Shown piece by piece: positions 1 through 13,766 of a stretch of DNA of 64,000 nucleotides (position 1 is the stretch's first letter; each line of letters opens with the position of its first letter). The DNA comes from Heterobilharzia americana (Eukaryota > Platyhelminthes > Trematoda > Strigeidida > Schistosomatidae), in assembly GCA_944470555.2 (NCBI GenBank), contig OX104127.1, forward strand, positions 51,512,934 through 51,576,933, written 5' to 3'. The notes beneath the pieces are model-generated. The model was not told where the DNA came from. It did not search any database and saw nothing but the letters and a program-made list of their open reading frames with translations. A program made the translations under genes and the position numbers.

Positions 1-165
1 TAGCTGGTGGGGGACCAATACATGACTCCCAACATGTATTTGGTACGGTGGAAAGTAAAGCGGCACCAGAGAGGCTCAGGGAGCCGGATTAAGGCGGTGC
101 TGCTAACCACTCTTGCCTTCAAACGAGGACTCACACAGAGAGCAGCTCCCATTGTTCGAGAAGAG
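1..165 (-). mobile_element. CR1-like retrotransposon fragment, endonuclease region
   Basis: This stretch aligns by eye with the endonuclease part of the better-preserved CR1-like element at the other end of the window (about 61736-61900), in the same minus orientation. Shared blocks include the 'gtggggga' start and 'ttaaggcggtgctgctaacca' style sequence. Similarity fades after about 165. The element would continue off the left edge towards its 3' end. It is far too short to code for anything, and a decayed fragment is the simplest reading. Confidence 0.6.
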
Positions 166-419
166 GAAACTTGTAGCCTTTGACCACCCTCTTCTAGGTC
201 TTGAGGCTCGTTTCTTTTTGCCCACTTTAATTTCTCCAACGGTCGCAGAAGTATTCACGTTTTTCCTACTTGTGGCTCTACTAGTGATGATTGTCTATTT
301 GAAGGCGTTTTACTTGCAGATTATAGCTTGGTTTGTTTTAGGGGGAAACGAAGCTGCTGGCAAGACAAATTAACCTTCTGCAATTTCTGTCTTTGTAAGC
401 ACCTGCAAATAAGTATTAG

Positions 420-3400
420 GAATTACTCAAAAAGTGCTAGAAATGGGGTGAGTGGGGGAAGAGAAAAAGAGGGGTGGGAAGTATTCATGGACAAATAAGT
501 ATTACCGGTAATAATATGAAGAAAGGATGGGTGTTATTGCGGATTCTAGGGTTGGGGAATACAGGGATGGAAGAGCATATCGTCGGTTGGCACTGACAAG
601 TGTTAATGGTAAGCCATTTGCGCTCACGTACTCATCCAGTGGTAGTTTGTAGTAGTGGACCGGTGTAGCGGTGGCCAACTCCTTCGCGGAGAGTTCCATA
701 AGACACATACTCTGTGTGAGGAGAAGCTAGATCTAGTTGTCGTCTTCGGACCGATAGCGTTGACCTGTTTGGGCGGTCCACTTGGCGAATGGTCTTGTGG
801 GCTGTTGTTAGGTCACTCGTTCCCTTCGACAGCTTAGTGTGAACAAGTTGAGTTGGCTGAGGCGTTACGAATATCTTTTGACTGTTAGTTCGACAACCGA
901 CCACGTCGCCTTTCTCTGTACCTTTCCGAAAGTACCTGCGTCTCTCTTAAGTCGTGGAAGGGGGCCGCCGTGTTAACCACCCCTGCATGTGGTCTAACAT
1001 GGGTTTTAAGAACCAAAAGGAATAACCCCGGGGTTAACAATCCCAGCCACCTTCTTGGAAAGTGCCTTGTGGCGTTTGTCTTTTTTGCCACTCCCTTACG
1101 GTTGTCAGCAGCATCCAGTGTGTCAGGAAAGTTCAGTCCAAGGTCCTTCTCTGTGAATACTTTGGTGGTTGCACACTTGTTGAGGGTGTAGCTGATCTTC
1201 ATCGCCTCCGGTATGTGAAGATATATCACCTTGCATTTCCTCGGGTTAAAGCTTAAACCGTTTGCAGCTGACTACGACTCCAGCTGCAGAAGGTCGTTTT
1301 GGTGCATCTTAGGGTTCTCTTCCCCACCCACTGCCCTCCATATTTTGATGTCGTTGGTAAACAGAAGAATAGACGAGGAGGTTTTAGTGGGGGGAGGGTC
1401 ATTTATGAATGGTAAAAACAGGGATGGTCCAAGGATCGCTCCTTGAGAAACTCCTGTTCTTGTATCGATCCAGGTTGATCGGATTCTGATTACTTTAGTG
1501 CGGAATTCTCTGTCCTCTAAGTATGCTGTAAACCATGCTAGGGGTAATCCAGGAGTTTTCCGCTTTTGTAAGTTCAGCGAGCATGGTGTAGTGTGAGATG
1601 CTAGAGAAAGCTCTGGCCAAGTTCAGAAAGATAGCGTGGACCGGTTGTTTGTTGTCTCATTTGATGGTCCAGTCACCCTAAGCGGTCATCAGGTTTGTGG
1701 CACATGACCACCCAGTTCTGAAGCCCTGCTGGGTGGGATGAACTATGTAGTTTCCCTTCAGGCACTCCCAAACAATATCTACGACCAGGCTTTGCACGGA
1801 TAGTATGGGAAGTATTGCTATTGGTCTGTAGTTGCGCGGGCTTTTTCAGTCCCCTTCCCTGAAGATTGGTGAAAGTATAGCACTCTTCCACTCTTTTGGG
1901 AGCTGACTTACTTCAGATGAGCGCGTGAACGGGTAGCTGTGGGTATGCTTGGTACTTCGACACAGTTGGGTAGGACCACCGGCTTCATGTCATCACGGCT
2001 CGGAGATTTCCATAGTCTCAATGTTGAAAGTTTTGCAAGCACCTGGTTTAATGAAATCTTTAGGTTCATCAGATTTGCATCGAAATCCTGGAACCTCGTT
2101 ACATCACTGGAGGCTGATTGTGGGCGCATCACTGTGTAGATCTACTCGTCAAATCGGCTGCTCAGTGGCTCGGCTATCTTACTGCTTTTTAGGGGTTCTT
2201 CATTCAGTCACGTGACCGGTTTTCGTCCTGAGGTTGACCGATATGGGCTTTCGGATTGTGACCTAACTATCTAGCCAGGCTACCGTGGCACATTTGCCTA
2301 TCGCTACAAAATCTTATATTACACGAGTTGCGTAACATCATGTATCTGAAAGAGTCTGATTCTTCGTGTGATGTCCACCGCCAACACCATCCCTTCCCTC
2401 CTCCGTATTGGCCACTAGGTTACGCGGGTTACCCAAGACCGTTTGAGGGGTGGCCACCCGGTTAATTTTGGGGCCCTCTCCTCGACAGCACTCCACATGA
2501 TGTCTTCACCACGTATCCAGTGTTCATCTGTCGATGGTGTGTGCCGTTCTGTGGCCATGCAGCCTCCAGAAGTTCATTGTTCATGAGACGGTAGTCTGAT
2601 TTTTGGTAACAGCGGAATGCCTCTGGCTCTACTATTGGTAGTTTTTCGTTGGTTATCAGAAGGGATTTCATTAAGGAGCGGTCGCTTTTACTAGGCGATT
2701 TGGACACGGGTGTTGTCTACCAAAATTTCATTGTCTACTAGAAGGTAATCGAGTGATGTTCCTTTTCCGTCTGGTTCCCATCTTGTGTTTTCCCCAACCT
2801 TTTCTATCAGTCCTACTGCCGTAAATGCGTTCCAAAGTTTATGTTCGAAAGACTTAAGCCCACATCTTACTTCACATCCCGGGTTGGGTGGCGGTATGTT
2901 ATTCTCCTGTGAGGACTGCGGGGTCATAGGCTGCCGGGGTGGTTGTTAAGGTGGCGCTGGGAAACCGTGCCACGTGTTCTATTGCGCAAACGGGGGCCTA
3001 TATATGATGACCTGGTCGTATCCGATAGACATCCATTCGGACATTACTTAGAACAGTTGTTGGTTCTGTTCTACGTTGCCAGTAGGAGTTCTACAAACTC
3101 CCCTAACGGGAGCTTGGTGTGTCCGGCTATAAAGCGGCACCAGATGGCATCTGGGAGCCCTTTTAGCAGAATTTCATTGGTTTGTTCACTTTTTAGGTGG
3201 TCTCTCATAAACGTTGGCACTCTGCCTGCCTCTCTGTCTTTCCCGGACAGCTGCATACCATCCATACTAGTTTCGATGTCGGTAATATCCGGCGATAACC
3301 AAGTTTCTGTCGGGTTCATGATCTTCGGGGCCAGACAAGAACCACGTCCCATGTGACCTAGCCCTAATTTTGGGTTACGGTTTGATGACAGCAACGGAAA

Positions 3401-3700
3401 TCTTTTGGCTTCTTTAGCCGAGCTCAGGGTCACCCTTATTGGTGGGAGCCTTCCTTGAGGTGAATAGTTACCTTTATAGAGCCGGCACAGCCCTGTTTTC
3501 AAGCTGCATGGTCCTGGTGTGAAGCGAACCGTTTCCAATTCCTATTTGCCTGCCTATTCTGCCTTCTCAAGGAGACTGGTATAACCCACAGGAGCGTTAA
3601 ATAAGGTAATGAATTTCGATCTGTCATCGGCATCCCTGACGTCGTGTAATGTGGATAGGTTTCACGGGGTGGATGCGTCTTATGTTCCACTTTAACCCAT
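420..3700 (-). mobile_element. Decayed CR1-like non-LTR retrotransposon with ORF1-to-endonuclease deletion
   Basis: Read on the minus strand, this carries in order an ORF1 remnant (about 3640-3350, with the LCRL and LPPIRVTLSSAKEA blocks seen in the ORF1 at 62156-63580), an endonuclease remnant (3350-2460, SPDITDIE and LDYLLVDNE), a reverse-transcriptase remnant (about 2230-1300), and the C-terminal region and 3' part (1230-420, including KDLGLNFPDTLDA). Frames change repeatedly and stops are frequent, so it is dead. The ORF1 block runs straight into the endonuclease within one frame near 3350, so the end of ORF1 and the start of ORF2 are deleted. About 60-70 percent of the full element's length is represented. 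Confidence 0.75.
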
Positions 3701-3869
3701 TTTCCGACGTACTGCAGGAGTAACCGTTAGAGTAACCCGAGGGCCTGAGGCTGACGTGGTTGGTCTTACGGCTGGTCGCCGTTTGGACGATTTGGACAAT
3801 TCACAGGTGTGGCCGTCCGAGGAGCAATGCTGACACTCGGTTTTTTGACTCCCACCTAATAATAATAAC

Positions 3870-5950
3870 AGTAATACAAGTTGGATAATGAATTATTTCA
3901 ACACATGCCATTTTTACAGGTAATATCTAAATGTTACTCCCTCATTTAAGTTGTAAAAGTTTAAAAGGAAACAAATCATCGTGCCATACAAAGCCTTCTG
4001 AAGTAAACAGTTGTTTAGATATTGCTGGTCACAAACACTGGATGAAACCCATATCCTTAAACAGCAGTGGTGAAAATTAGTGAGAGCATAATCTTCCAAT
4101 ATGGGAAGCATCTTAGCAATAGTTAGTCACGTAACCTATAGGAGTGTATTGCATATCTAATGTTGAAATCAAATGGATCGGAGGGTATGTCAGTATTCAG
4201 TAAGTTTGTACTGTGAAACTAGAGTTTAATGTTGGGAGGTGAGAGGTTGTTGCGCCGGTCATCAGGCACTCAGTACCACTCGTAGTGTTTATTGTGTTGT
4301 CTTCAAACGTCCAAACGCCTTAACCACTCTTGGGCTTTTCACGGATAAGGGTAGTTTCCATAAGTCCCCAGCATACACTATCACAAAATATCTTTTGAAG
4401 AAACATCTTTTCCTTTTGTGAATCGTTATGTTTCTTCGAGAAGCATTTGATCACCGCACCCTCGCTTTAGTATTGTTCAGTGGAAGTATGTGGGTAATCG
4501 TTCAGCAAGACATGCCTAGAGTGAGACAAAAGTCAGAGAAATATGGGTGTCAGTTGTGGTAGGCTGAATCTATTTACTTGGGGAGAGGAGTGAAGGATTT
4601 ATTTTTCATGGTTCAGAATGAAAAGGTGTTAAATCGAGAGATCGCTTATGTTACAAGGAAATGGAGGTTGCGTCAGAGTAGCTACAAGATTCAGTGCTGC
4701 GAATTGTATCATACTCCGCCTGTTGTCTACTCTAAGTTGGTTGTTGTTTCAGATCTTGAATTAAATTATGCCCCCAGTTTTCGGCACGGTATACTTCTGT
4801 CCTTGCCATGTTAGCCTCCCTTGAGTCCGTGTGCCAGTGGCACCATTCTACGCGGCATCACCCTTTGTGATTTGGCCTCCAACGAAAGGAAGGGAATAGT
4901 TAGATAGGAGGAATTCATTAGACAATCGTTGAAACTAGCCAAGAGATCGACATACTCGCGTGGAAGAGGGAAGTTTGTTCCACAAAGTACCATATTGTGT
5001 AATGGAAAACCCATATCGAAGTCTTCAGCGGTACTTATCCAAAGGAATGGTGTGTTCGCTATTACGCAGACTATATGTTTTTATTTATTTAAAAGTGACA
5101 GCACGATTCAGTTTGGATTATTCAAATAAAATGCGAAAATAGAAGGTTAGGTTGAGCTTCAGGGGTCTCAGCCAGAGTGATTCTAGTCCCAGTGTTTTGC
5201 ACCCTGCTTCCCAAGGAAGACCTTCGTTAAGTATGATAATGACAACAATTTATTCTTGAAGATACGGGTACATATCATTTTTACAGGTACGGTCATAACA
5301 GTTAGTGACGGAAAATCCCTGGTAATATTAAAAATGTCTACCATCTCCTTTTCATTCCAGGTAGTGGAAATCCGCAGTCTGAAACAAAGAAAACTTTACA
5401 CCACACAGAAATAGCGCACTTTAAGTCAAATTTAGAATTTTTTGTTATGTTTTCATGTTACATGACACCAACGAAAGTCATTTCCAACGAATACGTAAAC
5501 ACAATACTCAAAAAGGAGAGGGGTAACACCGCAACTTCTTTCTCGAAAAACAGTAATGCTGGCTAACATACTCAAGTACCTTAATTTGAAGGATCACATA
5601 TACTGAACGAAGTGCCGCGGCAGATTCAACGTGTTTTTCGACTTAGTTGACACGCTGTTTGTTCTTACTGGTGACATACAGTATGATTTATGAGCGGTGT
5701 AAATCGAGAACGGTAGCTACGAGCATGTGCTTCTGGAGAGTGAAACGATCCCGTGTACTATGGGTCGTACACATTGGCGAGGCTTCAAAGTGCGGAAAGT
5801 GTTAAATTGGGGATGATACACATTCTTGTGACACCAACTGGGATTATCGGGGCGCCGAGATAGGTTCGGATGGGGTGTGTGTAACATATATGACATAAGT
5901 GTGTCCGGTATGCTACACAGCGTCCTACTAAGGTTTGAAAGGCTGAATAA
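3870..5950. other. No gene recognised
   Basis: AT-rich sequence without a reading frame that I can tie to a known family on either strand. Short open frames here (longest about 78 codons) look like chance. A few AT-rich runs and a short (AAT)n-like stretch near 3860 are the only low-complexity features. No tRNA, rRNA or element end was recognised. Confidence 0.5.
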
Positions 5951-6870
5951 GCGTTTTTCATGGCATAGTCTTATGTGGGATACGTCAAAGTTACCATAGT
6001 GTCTCTTTCAAACATTTAGGATTAGGTGTGGAACGTGCCCTTTGGGTGGGTTTTCTTCGCGAGATACCCTACTGCCCGTGGATTCGGCAACAGTTTCGTC
6101 CATAGCGACTGCGCTAGCTGTTGTTGGAAAAAATGAGTTCGAAATTGTCTTCCCTTTAGAAAGTCTCGGGGTTAAAGTGCAAGGCTTTATACAAGGGTCT
6201 GTGTTTAGTGACATTGCCGTTAGCTGACAGATGTTTGTCTACAGTTACCTTACTGGGGTAGTATTGAGGTTGGGGTCCCATGAACAACTAAATAACCTGA
6301 TTTGCTTACCTCCAGGTCTACCTGAGATTGCTGTACTTCCGAAACTGCTGTCGTAGTAGGATTACCAGCCCTGGTAAAGCCGCTCGGCTGTCTTCCAACG
6401 CAAGCAGTAGCCTCAGAGTCCGCGTGTGTCTTGGCGGTAGGACTGCCTTTGTTTTGTATCCTGCGCGGACATGAGGCTTTGTCTTATACAACTGTAGTAG
6501 TTTTCAAACCGACATTTAGTTCCATACGATCCCGAAAGTTAATGAGCTTCAAAAGAATGGGGCAACTCAACCGTGCTGCTTTCTTACAAAGGAGTTCACA
6601 GTCACAGTGCATAACCGCCGTGGATTTGAAATTGTCAACTTCTCTTCCATTTTCCTTGATGTCATTGTTCATTACCGACACAAAGTCTTCAGAAGTGACG
6701 AAAAGCGTAGGTCATGCGATTTCACTGGGGTCTGAGTTATATGACGCGACAGAGTTTCAGTCACACTGTGATAGTGGCGGAACCAGCTCTTTCATTCTTT
6801 TCGCCAGGGTTATCTGTCTTTGAGCACTTACATTTTGGCCGTCCGGTTCCTGAAATAGGTTTCGAGTGAG
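5950..6870. other. GC-richer block of unknown origin
   Basis: This block is less AT-rich than the preceding 2 kb and holds open stretches on both strands (for example 6431-6823 plus, 130 codons). None shows a motif I recognise. It lies immediately upstream of a plus-strand CR1-like copy, so decayed ORF1 or endonuclease sequence is possible, but I could not align it to the ORF1 at 62156-63580. Confidence 0.3.
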
Positions 6871-6879
6871 CCTTGCGGT

Positions 6880-9310
6880 TGACAGTTATCCGATGTAATC
6901 CAATAGAATGAGAAAACACAGTCGATAGCATCCGGATTAGATTATATTTTAACAAATCGGTTTACTATGGTAACCAACTTGAATGTTCTTAGCCCTCTTC
7001 GGTTGAGTGACTATGCAGTTGTTTCCTTCAATATTTCTATATCTAAGCCACCTGTTCCTGATCTGCCTCTAGTCAGGAATTATAGGAAAACTGATTTTGA
7101 AAAGGTCTGGCAAGATCTAGAAGGTTCCCCTTGCTTAAATTGTGATGACCTACTAGATCTGGATCCCAGATGGAATTTGTTGAAGGACACAATCCTTTAG
7201 ACGATAAATAATAACACTCCTTTGATTACAAGAAGAACCGACAAGCTCTACTCCTCCTGGCTTAAGTCAAGCACGTGAAAACTTATACGACGTAAACGAT
7301 CATCTTGTAATCGATGGAAGGTAACTAAAAGCTCTATTGACTAGCTAAGTTACAAAGACATCTGCAACAGATGCACGATAGGAATCAGAAATGACAGAAT
7401 AAACTACCAAACACATTTGTGTAAAACCCTGAAGGGGAATCATGGGATACTATATTTGCTGATGAAACAAAACAGTAACAGTTCCCTTAGTATACAGGAT
7501 TTTAGTAGTTTACAGATTCTCCACACTAACTCCAAGGTAGCAAACTTACCAGCTCATGAATTCCAAAACAACTATTGTCGGTTGCGAAGGACATCCACAC
7601 ATCTGTCGGACGCCCGTATCACAGAGGAGTTAAACCATATAGAGTTCGAACCTTCTATAGTTAAGAGAGTCTTAAAGAACTTCGACCCGAATAAATCTCC
7701 AGGAGTTGATGGGATCCATCCAAGAGCACTCAAAGAGTGTGCCGATGTTCCAAGCATCCCACTAGATAACCTCTTCAAATGCCCGTTTCTGGAGGGTAGG
7801 TTACCATCTAATTGGAAACGGGTGACTGTCACCCCAATATATAAAGGTGGAAACAAACTACTTGCCTCCAACTATAGACCGATCTTCCTGATCTCTTCAG
7901 TTGCGACGGTCATGGAGAGAGTACTAAATGACTCATTTCGTGATCACTTACTTAAGAAACTAATCTTAAACGACTGCCAACATGCTTTTTACCTGGAAGG
8001 TTATATAACACCAACTTGTTGATAGCTTGCAACAGCTGAACTCCTTTTGTTGAGCAGGAAAGACCCATCCACATTGGCTTATTTGAGTTTCCTAAGGCCT
8101 TTGACAGGGTAAATCATGATATTTTATGTAAGAAACTTCAGGTCATAGGTGTCCACGGAAAATTATTAGTTTGGCTTAGAGATTATCTTTACACCAAGTT
8201 GCAGTTGGAGCTGGTTCCTCTCTATCTAATTAGTTCCCGATGTTGAGTGGTGTGCCTCAAGGTTCCATTCTGGATCCACTACTGTTTCTTGCTTTTATCA
8301 ATGACCTACCAGGAGCCCTCAATTCTCACTCACCATTATATGTCGATGATCTGGAGATTCAGAGGGGAATACAGGTGCCAATGGATAATTCGGTCTTCCA
8401 GGAGGACCTTACGAAAATCCTGAATTGGACTACAGAAGACCTGTTTCTTCTCAACTCAAAGAAGTATGGGATAATGATAGTTGACAAGTATAAAAGCAGT
8501 CCCAGTTCTTACCTTTTGGGTTAAATAAGTATCTGTCACTGTAACATGGAACAAGATCTGGGAGTTATACTAAGTGACACGCTAGGAGCTTCAGTCCAGT
8601 GCCGCCTTGCAGCCAACGGAGCTTATGGAGTCTTAGGGTTTCTTTCGCGAACTTCAGAGTTTGTAACTCCTTCTCTTGTCACTGCGGTGTTTACCCCGTT
8701 ATTGCAACTACGGGTTTTTAACAGAGCCGCAATTTGAGACACTCCGCTCAACTCATGTGTACAACGGCACCGCTGCTAATAATTTAACGAACAACGACAC
8801 GTATTCAAAGCACCAAAACATGAACATCAGGGAACGATATATGTCAAGCTCTTTTCGACCAACAAACCACCAGCCAAGAAGTTCGCGAAGTATTCATGAC
8901 TTGAGAAGTGTGTTGAATCTTCTTAGGCGTTCCTGATACAGGCAAACATCTCACAAACTTACAATGCCTAACAGTTGAACGATACGTTCGAGGGAAAGAC
9001 TGAGATCACTACGTGGTGTATGGGCTATATATTTGCCTCTATCTCGAGGAAAGTTCATTCACGATGTCCCCATACTTGAAGGACATGTCCATTCTTGAAC
9101 GGGTTCAGAGGATAGCCACCAGGAAAGTGATGGAGTCGCGGAGCAAACCTTGCCTGGATTGCCTGGTGGCTCTTGGCTTGCATCCATTAAAATACCGGAG
9201 GATCAGAGGGGATATGACAATGATGCATCACACTTCCCATAATCCACTTCATCCTGGGATATCCACCTGGACATCCACCACCTTGAAAACCATAAGCAGG
9301 TAAAACGAAG
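6880..9310 (+). mobile_element. Decayed CR1/Jockey-type non-LTR retrotransposon
   Basis: Plus-strand remnants in canonical order. The endonuclease end is at 6930-7050 (GLDYILTN then LSDYAVVSF, where the family has SDH). The reverse transcriptase is at 7620-8480, with KSPGVDGIHPRALKECADV, NWKRVTVTPIYKGG, NYRPIFLIS, a broken KAFDRVNHD block near 8100, GVPQGSILDPLLFLAFIND at 8240-8300 and a catalytic YVDD near 8340. The C-terminal part follows (EQDLGVILSDTLG at 8546; ILERVQRIATRKVM near 9090; KYRRIRGDM near 9190). Several frameshifts and stops separate these blocks, so no protein can be made. About 260 bp at 8745-9005 has no counterpart in the family and may be a later insertion. Confidence 0.8.
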
Positions 9311-9409
9311 ACTTGCGCAACCACCGGAGAAGTAAAAGCAAACAAAAATAACCAAACCTTAAGACGTGGGAGCGAGAGCTCAAAAATTACAAGCTTCTTC
9401 TGCTCACTC

Positions 9410-12045
9410 TATTGCCCTGGATGTTGCAGATCATACGTTTAGCGGGAGTGACGATTCCAATTAAGCCAAATTCTTCCATTTGATTGAGGGGTTGGGGCTT
9501 AAGGAAAATGTGAGAGGGGGTAACGCAGGTGAGGGAGACTGAAGCCCCATCTCCTTGGACTGCGTCTTCACAAATGAAGAATTCCTGATAGACGACTTGG
9601 CAGTCTCCCCTCCTCGGGGTAGCAGTGACCACATTGTCGTTGGCTTCCAATTTGTTTGTGAAACCAATCTAACCGGACCTTCAATAAACATCGTTGGAAC
9701 TTCAGGCGACTTAACACTCCGGCTCTTCTAACCGCACTGGAACAGACAGATTGGGAAGTGAACCATGTATTGCAAGGTATGAAAACCCGTTGGAAATTCC
9801 ATACTTTACAAGATCATGCACGCGATCAGTCAGTCAGTTCCACTTTCGAGGCCGAAGTGTTTCAATTTACCTAAGGTAACAAAAAACCTCACTCGCGAAC
9901 CACTGAAGTTAACGAGGCATCACTAGGCTGAACACAAAAGGGTTGGCACTGAATGTATTAACAGACAAGAAGCGAGTGAACGAAGGCTTTGAGAGCCGAT
10001 CGGCGGCGGCGTCAAGTCAGGCTTGCAAACATGTTTGTGTCCAACCCGAGCGGTCTCTTCGGCTACGCTACTTCACTCCGGCAGGCTAAAGCGGGAGTCA
10101 CTCAACCACCAGATGCGAACGGACTGACTAATAGCCACACTGAAGCAGCTGAGCTCTTGGCCGACCAGTGCCTGCGAATCTTTTCGTCATCGTTCACCTA
10201 CTCAGGCGCTTACAAATATCCCGCTGGCTAAGTAGGACTATCAGTGGTCGACCTAAGCGTTGAGCTGGTACAGAGCAAACTGCTACAGCTCACCAGAGAC
10301 ACCTCTTCGAGACCACATAAAATCCATCCGGCGGCACTGTGGGAGGGAGCTTCAATCTTGTCTGAACCCTTAAGTAAGTTATTTAAGAGTTTTCCGAGTC
10401 AGAGGATACTACGCAACTCTTGGAAGCTGGGCCACAACGCCAGTCTTCCAGAAAGGTCAGCGAAGCAATCCAAAGAGATACAGACCGGTGATACTTCTAC
10501 CCATTCCTTCCTAAGTAATAGAATAGTTGATATACGATAGACGGAGGGACTACCTCACAAAGATAAACTTCTTTGCGCCCCGACAACATGGGCTTCGAAA
10601 GGGGTACTCCTGCATCACCAATTTGCTTTCTGCCGTAGATGGGTGGACTAGCATTCTTGACCGTCGAGGACAAATTGACGCCATCCACCTGGACTTTGCT
10701 GAGGCATTTGATCGTGTTAATCGCGACTGTCATATCGATAAATTAAAATTAATGGGGGCTCGACCTCCGCTCACTGACTGGTAGTCTTCAAATCTACGGG
10801 GTCGTCCATTTAGAGTTAGTATGAGTTTCTCTGAGTTTAAAAAACAGAATGTCCTAGTGGTGTTCGTCAAGGCTCGGTGCTAGAGCCTCACCTTTTTCTA
10901 ATACGCATAAACGACTTGCCTCAACAGGTCTCTTCCGAAATCCTTCTTTTTGCCAATGACGTAAGACTCTGGAGAGAAAACAAAAGTGAAGAAGATAGTG
11001 TTTATCCGCAGGAAGATTCGACTCTACTTCACAACTGGGCAGTCAACAAATGGCCTGCATTTAATCCTGAGAGATGCAACGTGATACACGTATAACATGA
11101 CGCATCTCATGTGTATTGCCTCAACGGTATGGAACCCGAAGCGTCACTGGCGGAGAAGGATTTGATCATTTTAGTCCCCCAAATGCTTAAAATCCTATGC
11201 CAACCGTGACAGAAGCGCACTTCGTGGGCACTTGGCGTCGGTAACTCTTCGAAAAATTTTCGGACAGTTCGATCGTAGATGCTTCCACCAAATTTTCAGC
11301 AGCTTCATACGGCCTCACTTGGAGTTCGGGACTGTCATCTTCCCCCCTTATCTCCAGAAAGACAAACTGAGTTTAGGACGCTAAGTTACATCCAGGGGCT
11401 TTCGACTTTTAAGATTTATCCTGGTGCGAACTTGACAGACGCAAAGACCAATCACTAATTATTCGGACTTTTCATATACCCACGAATACGAGACCAAGGA
11501 AGAACACAATAGCGTAGTCGGATGGAGTGGTATATTTGGATGATTGTGCCAAAATAACGATGCGTTCCAACTAACTGGCTAGAGAGTCGAGTGCGAGCAG
11601 TGCAACGTAACACGACAGCGTGCCAAACGGCGAGGATGCTTGACCGGGTGCCTTCAGCTTAGTGAGTCCAGTCAAACTATCAAGGTCAGCATCAATGTCG
11701 AAAGTCGTCAAACCCTAGGCTATTGATTTTGGGGAAATGTGTGACGCTACAGACTCAGGTCCAAAACGTCAGATGAACGGCTGGTTGCGCTGATTCTGTA
11801 TCCTCTGGAATACAGAAAGCCAAGACGTAACTTGATAGTGACTTAAACATTCTGAGCACCTGGAACATATCAGGCTGGATGTCAGGCACAACTTTTATTC
11901 CCTAGGAGCTGTTAGACCCCGGGGAGCTCTCACCGAAGATTTGATCCAGGCCACTTTATCTGAATCTTTTAAACGCCGAATGGATACCCACTTGATGTTT
12001 GTCTGGGATCTGCCTAGAACTAAGTTAAATTTCACATTCTAATCG
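9410..12045 (+). mobile_element. Decayed CR1-like retrotransposon, 5'-truncated, with nested repeat
   Basis: A second plus-strand copy lying head-to-tail behind the previous one. Endonuclease end at 9470-9660 (SLDCVFTNEEFLIDDL, SSDHIVVGF). Linker at 9989-10231. Reverse transcriptase at 10244-11095, with QHGLRKGYSCITNLLSA, HLDFAEAFDRVNRD, INDLPQQVSSEILLF and the catalytic box as FAND instead of FADD. C-terminal remnants at 11100-11400 and again at 11765-12045 (LEYRKPRRNL; SFKRRMDTHL). The gap between the two C-terminal pieces is filled by a dispersed repeat. Multiple frame changes and the lost catalytic Asp show it is inactive. It ends about 180 bp upstream of the Rho gene. Confidence 0.8.
11410..11765 (-). 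repeat. Dispersed ~350-bp repeat inserted in CR1-like element
   Basis: The reverse complement of this stretch matches 45150-45510 and 30362-30675 closely over about 300 bp (landmarks: 'gggtttgacgactttcgac', 'cagttagttggaacgcatc', 'ccatccgactacgctattg', 'tctgtcaagttcgcacca'). More diverged copies sit in both arms of the large inverted repeat. It splits the C-terminal region of the surrounding CR1-like copy, so it arrived later. No coding capacity, A/B boxes or terminal inverted repeats were seen. It may be a non-autonomous element of unknown class. Confidence 0.75.
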
Positions 12046-12182
12046 CCAACTTTTCATCTTTCCTTACGTGTAAAACAGGTTAACAACCACAAGAAGCAGG
12101 GACCCACGGATTGTAGACTCGGGAGCCAGTTAAGTGAAAGCTTCTATTCCGTCAACAAACATTTGAACTATTTGTACCATAA

Positions 12183-12897
<715 letters not shown>

Positions 12898-13760
12898 TTT
12901 TCAAATTGTCGAAATTAACGTGAACATGTTTCTCCTCCGGTTTCCAAAACTTCCTACATTCCCCAAATTCTCCTTCAAGATCGTAAATTACTACTTTTTA
13001 TTACATGCTTGTTTCTTTAACGATTATATTTTGAGCTTATCAATAAGACAATCCATTCCATGATAATGATCATGATTTGATTTATCTCACTTTATGATAC
13101 GGAAACAAGGCACTTTAACCAGATAGGTTTCTTAACTTTTTCTCCGACTATTACATGTAACCATGCATATTAGACCTACATGAATTCATTCCAGTCACTA
13201 CTTCCACCATGCCAGCTAGACCGATATACGACAGAAATATCCCTGTTATCAGTTTTGAAGATACATGTACAGACTTGTTGTGGGTTTTGCCTCACGTTAC
13301 TGCACTAGTGCTAGGTTTTACGACCAGACTGACATCATAACGTTGTGACGTCATATTGACAGAATCGGTCACCGTGACTACGAAAATTGGACTATCGATT
13401 GAATTCTCGCATGAACTTCTAGGAATGCCTTTGTGTTGGGTAAACCAAGCAGTAGGTTATGCATTACTCATGTGGCATTAGTAGGTTTCAGTGATATCAT
13501 TGCTGTGTTTCTTAATACCGACTATACTTGTGTTTTTTAATGCAGTGAGTGATGTATTTGAAAACAGATGAAAAGTGTTGGTATTAGCCAGCTGCTTTGA
13601 CCTATTACGACTGTGAAACACCTAATGAATGTGGAGAGTTGATCATAATCACCTACCTAGAGTAAAACTTAAGTTGGCAGTGGGCATAATGTATAAAATA
13701 TGTGGCAGTGGTAAGTCAACTTATAGGATTGGTTTTGACATATAATGTTTACAGACGTTA
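12898..13760. other. 3' flank of the Rho gene, no gene recognised
   Basis: AT-rich sequence following the Rho stop codon. It probably contains the 3' untranslated region, but no single polyadenylation signal stood out clearly enough to annotate. No element remnants were recognised. Confidence 0.4.
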
Positions 13761-13766
13761 AATTGT

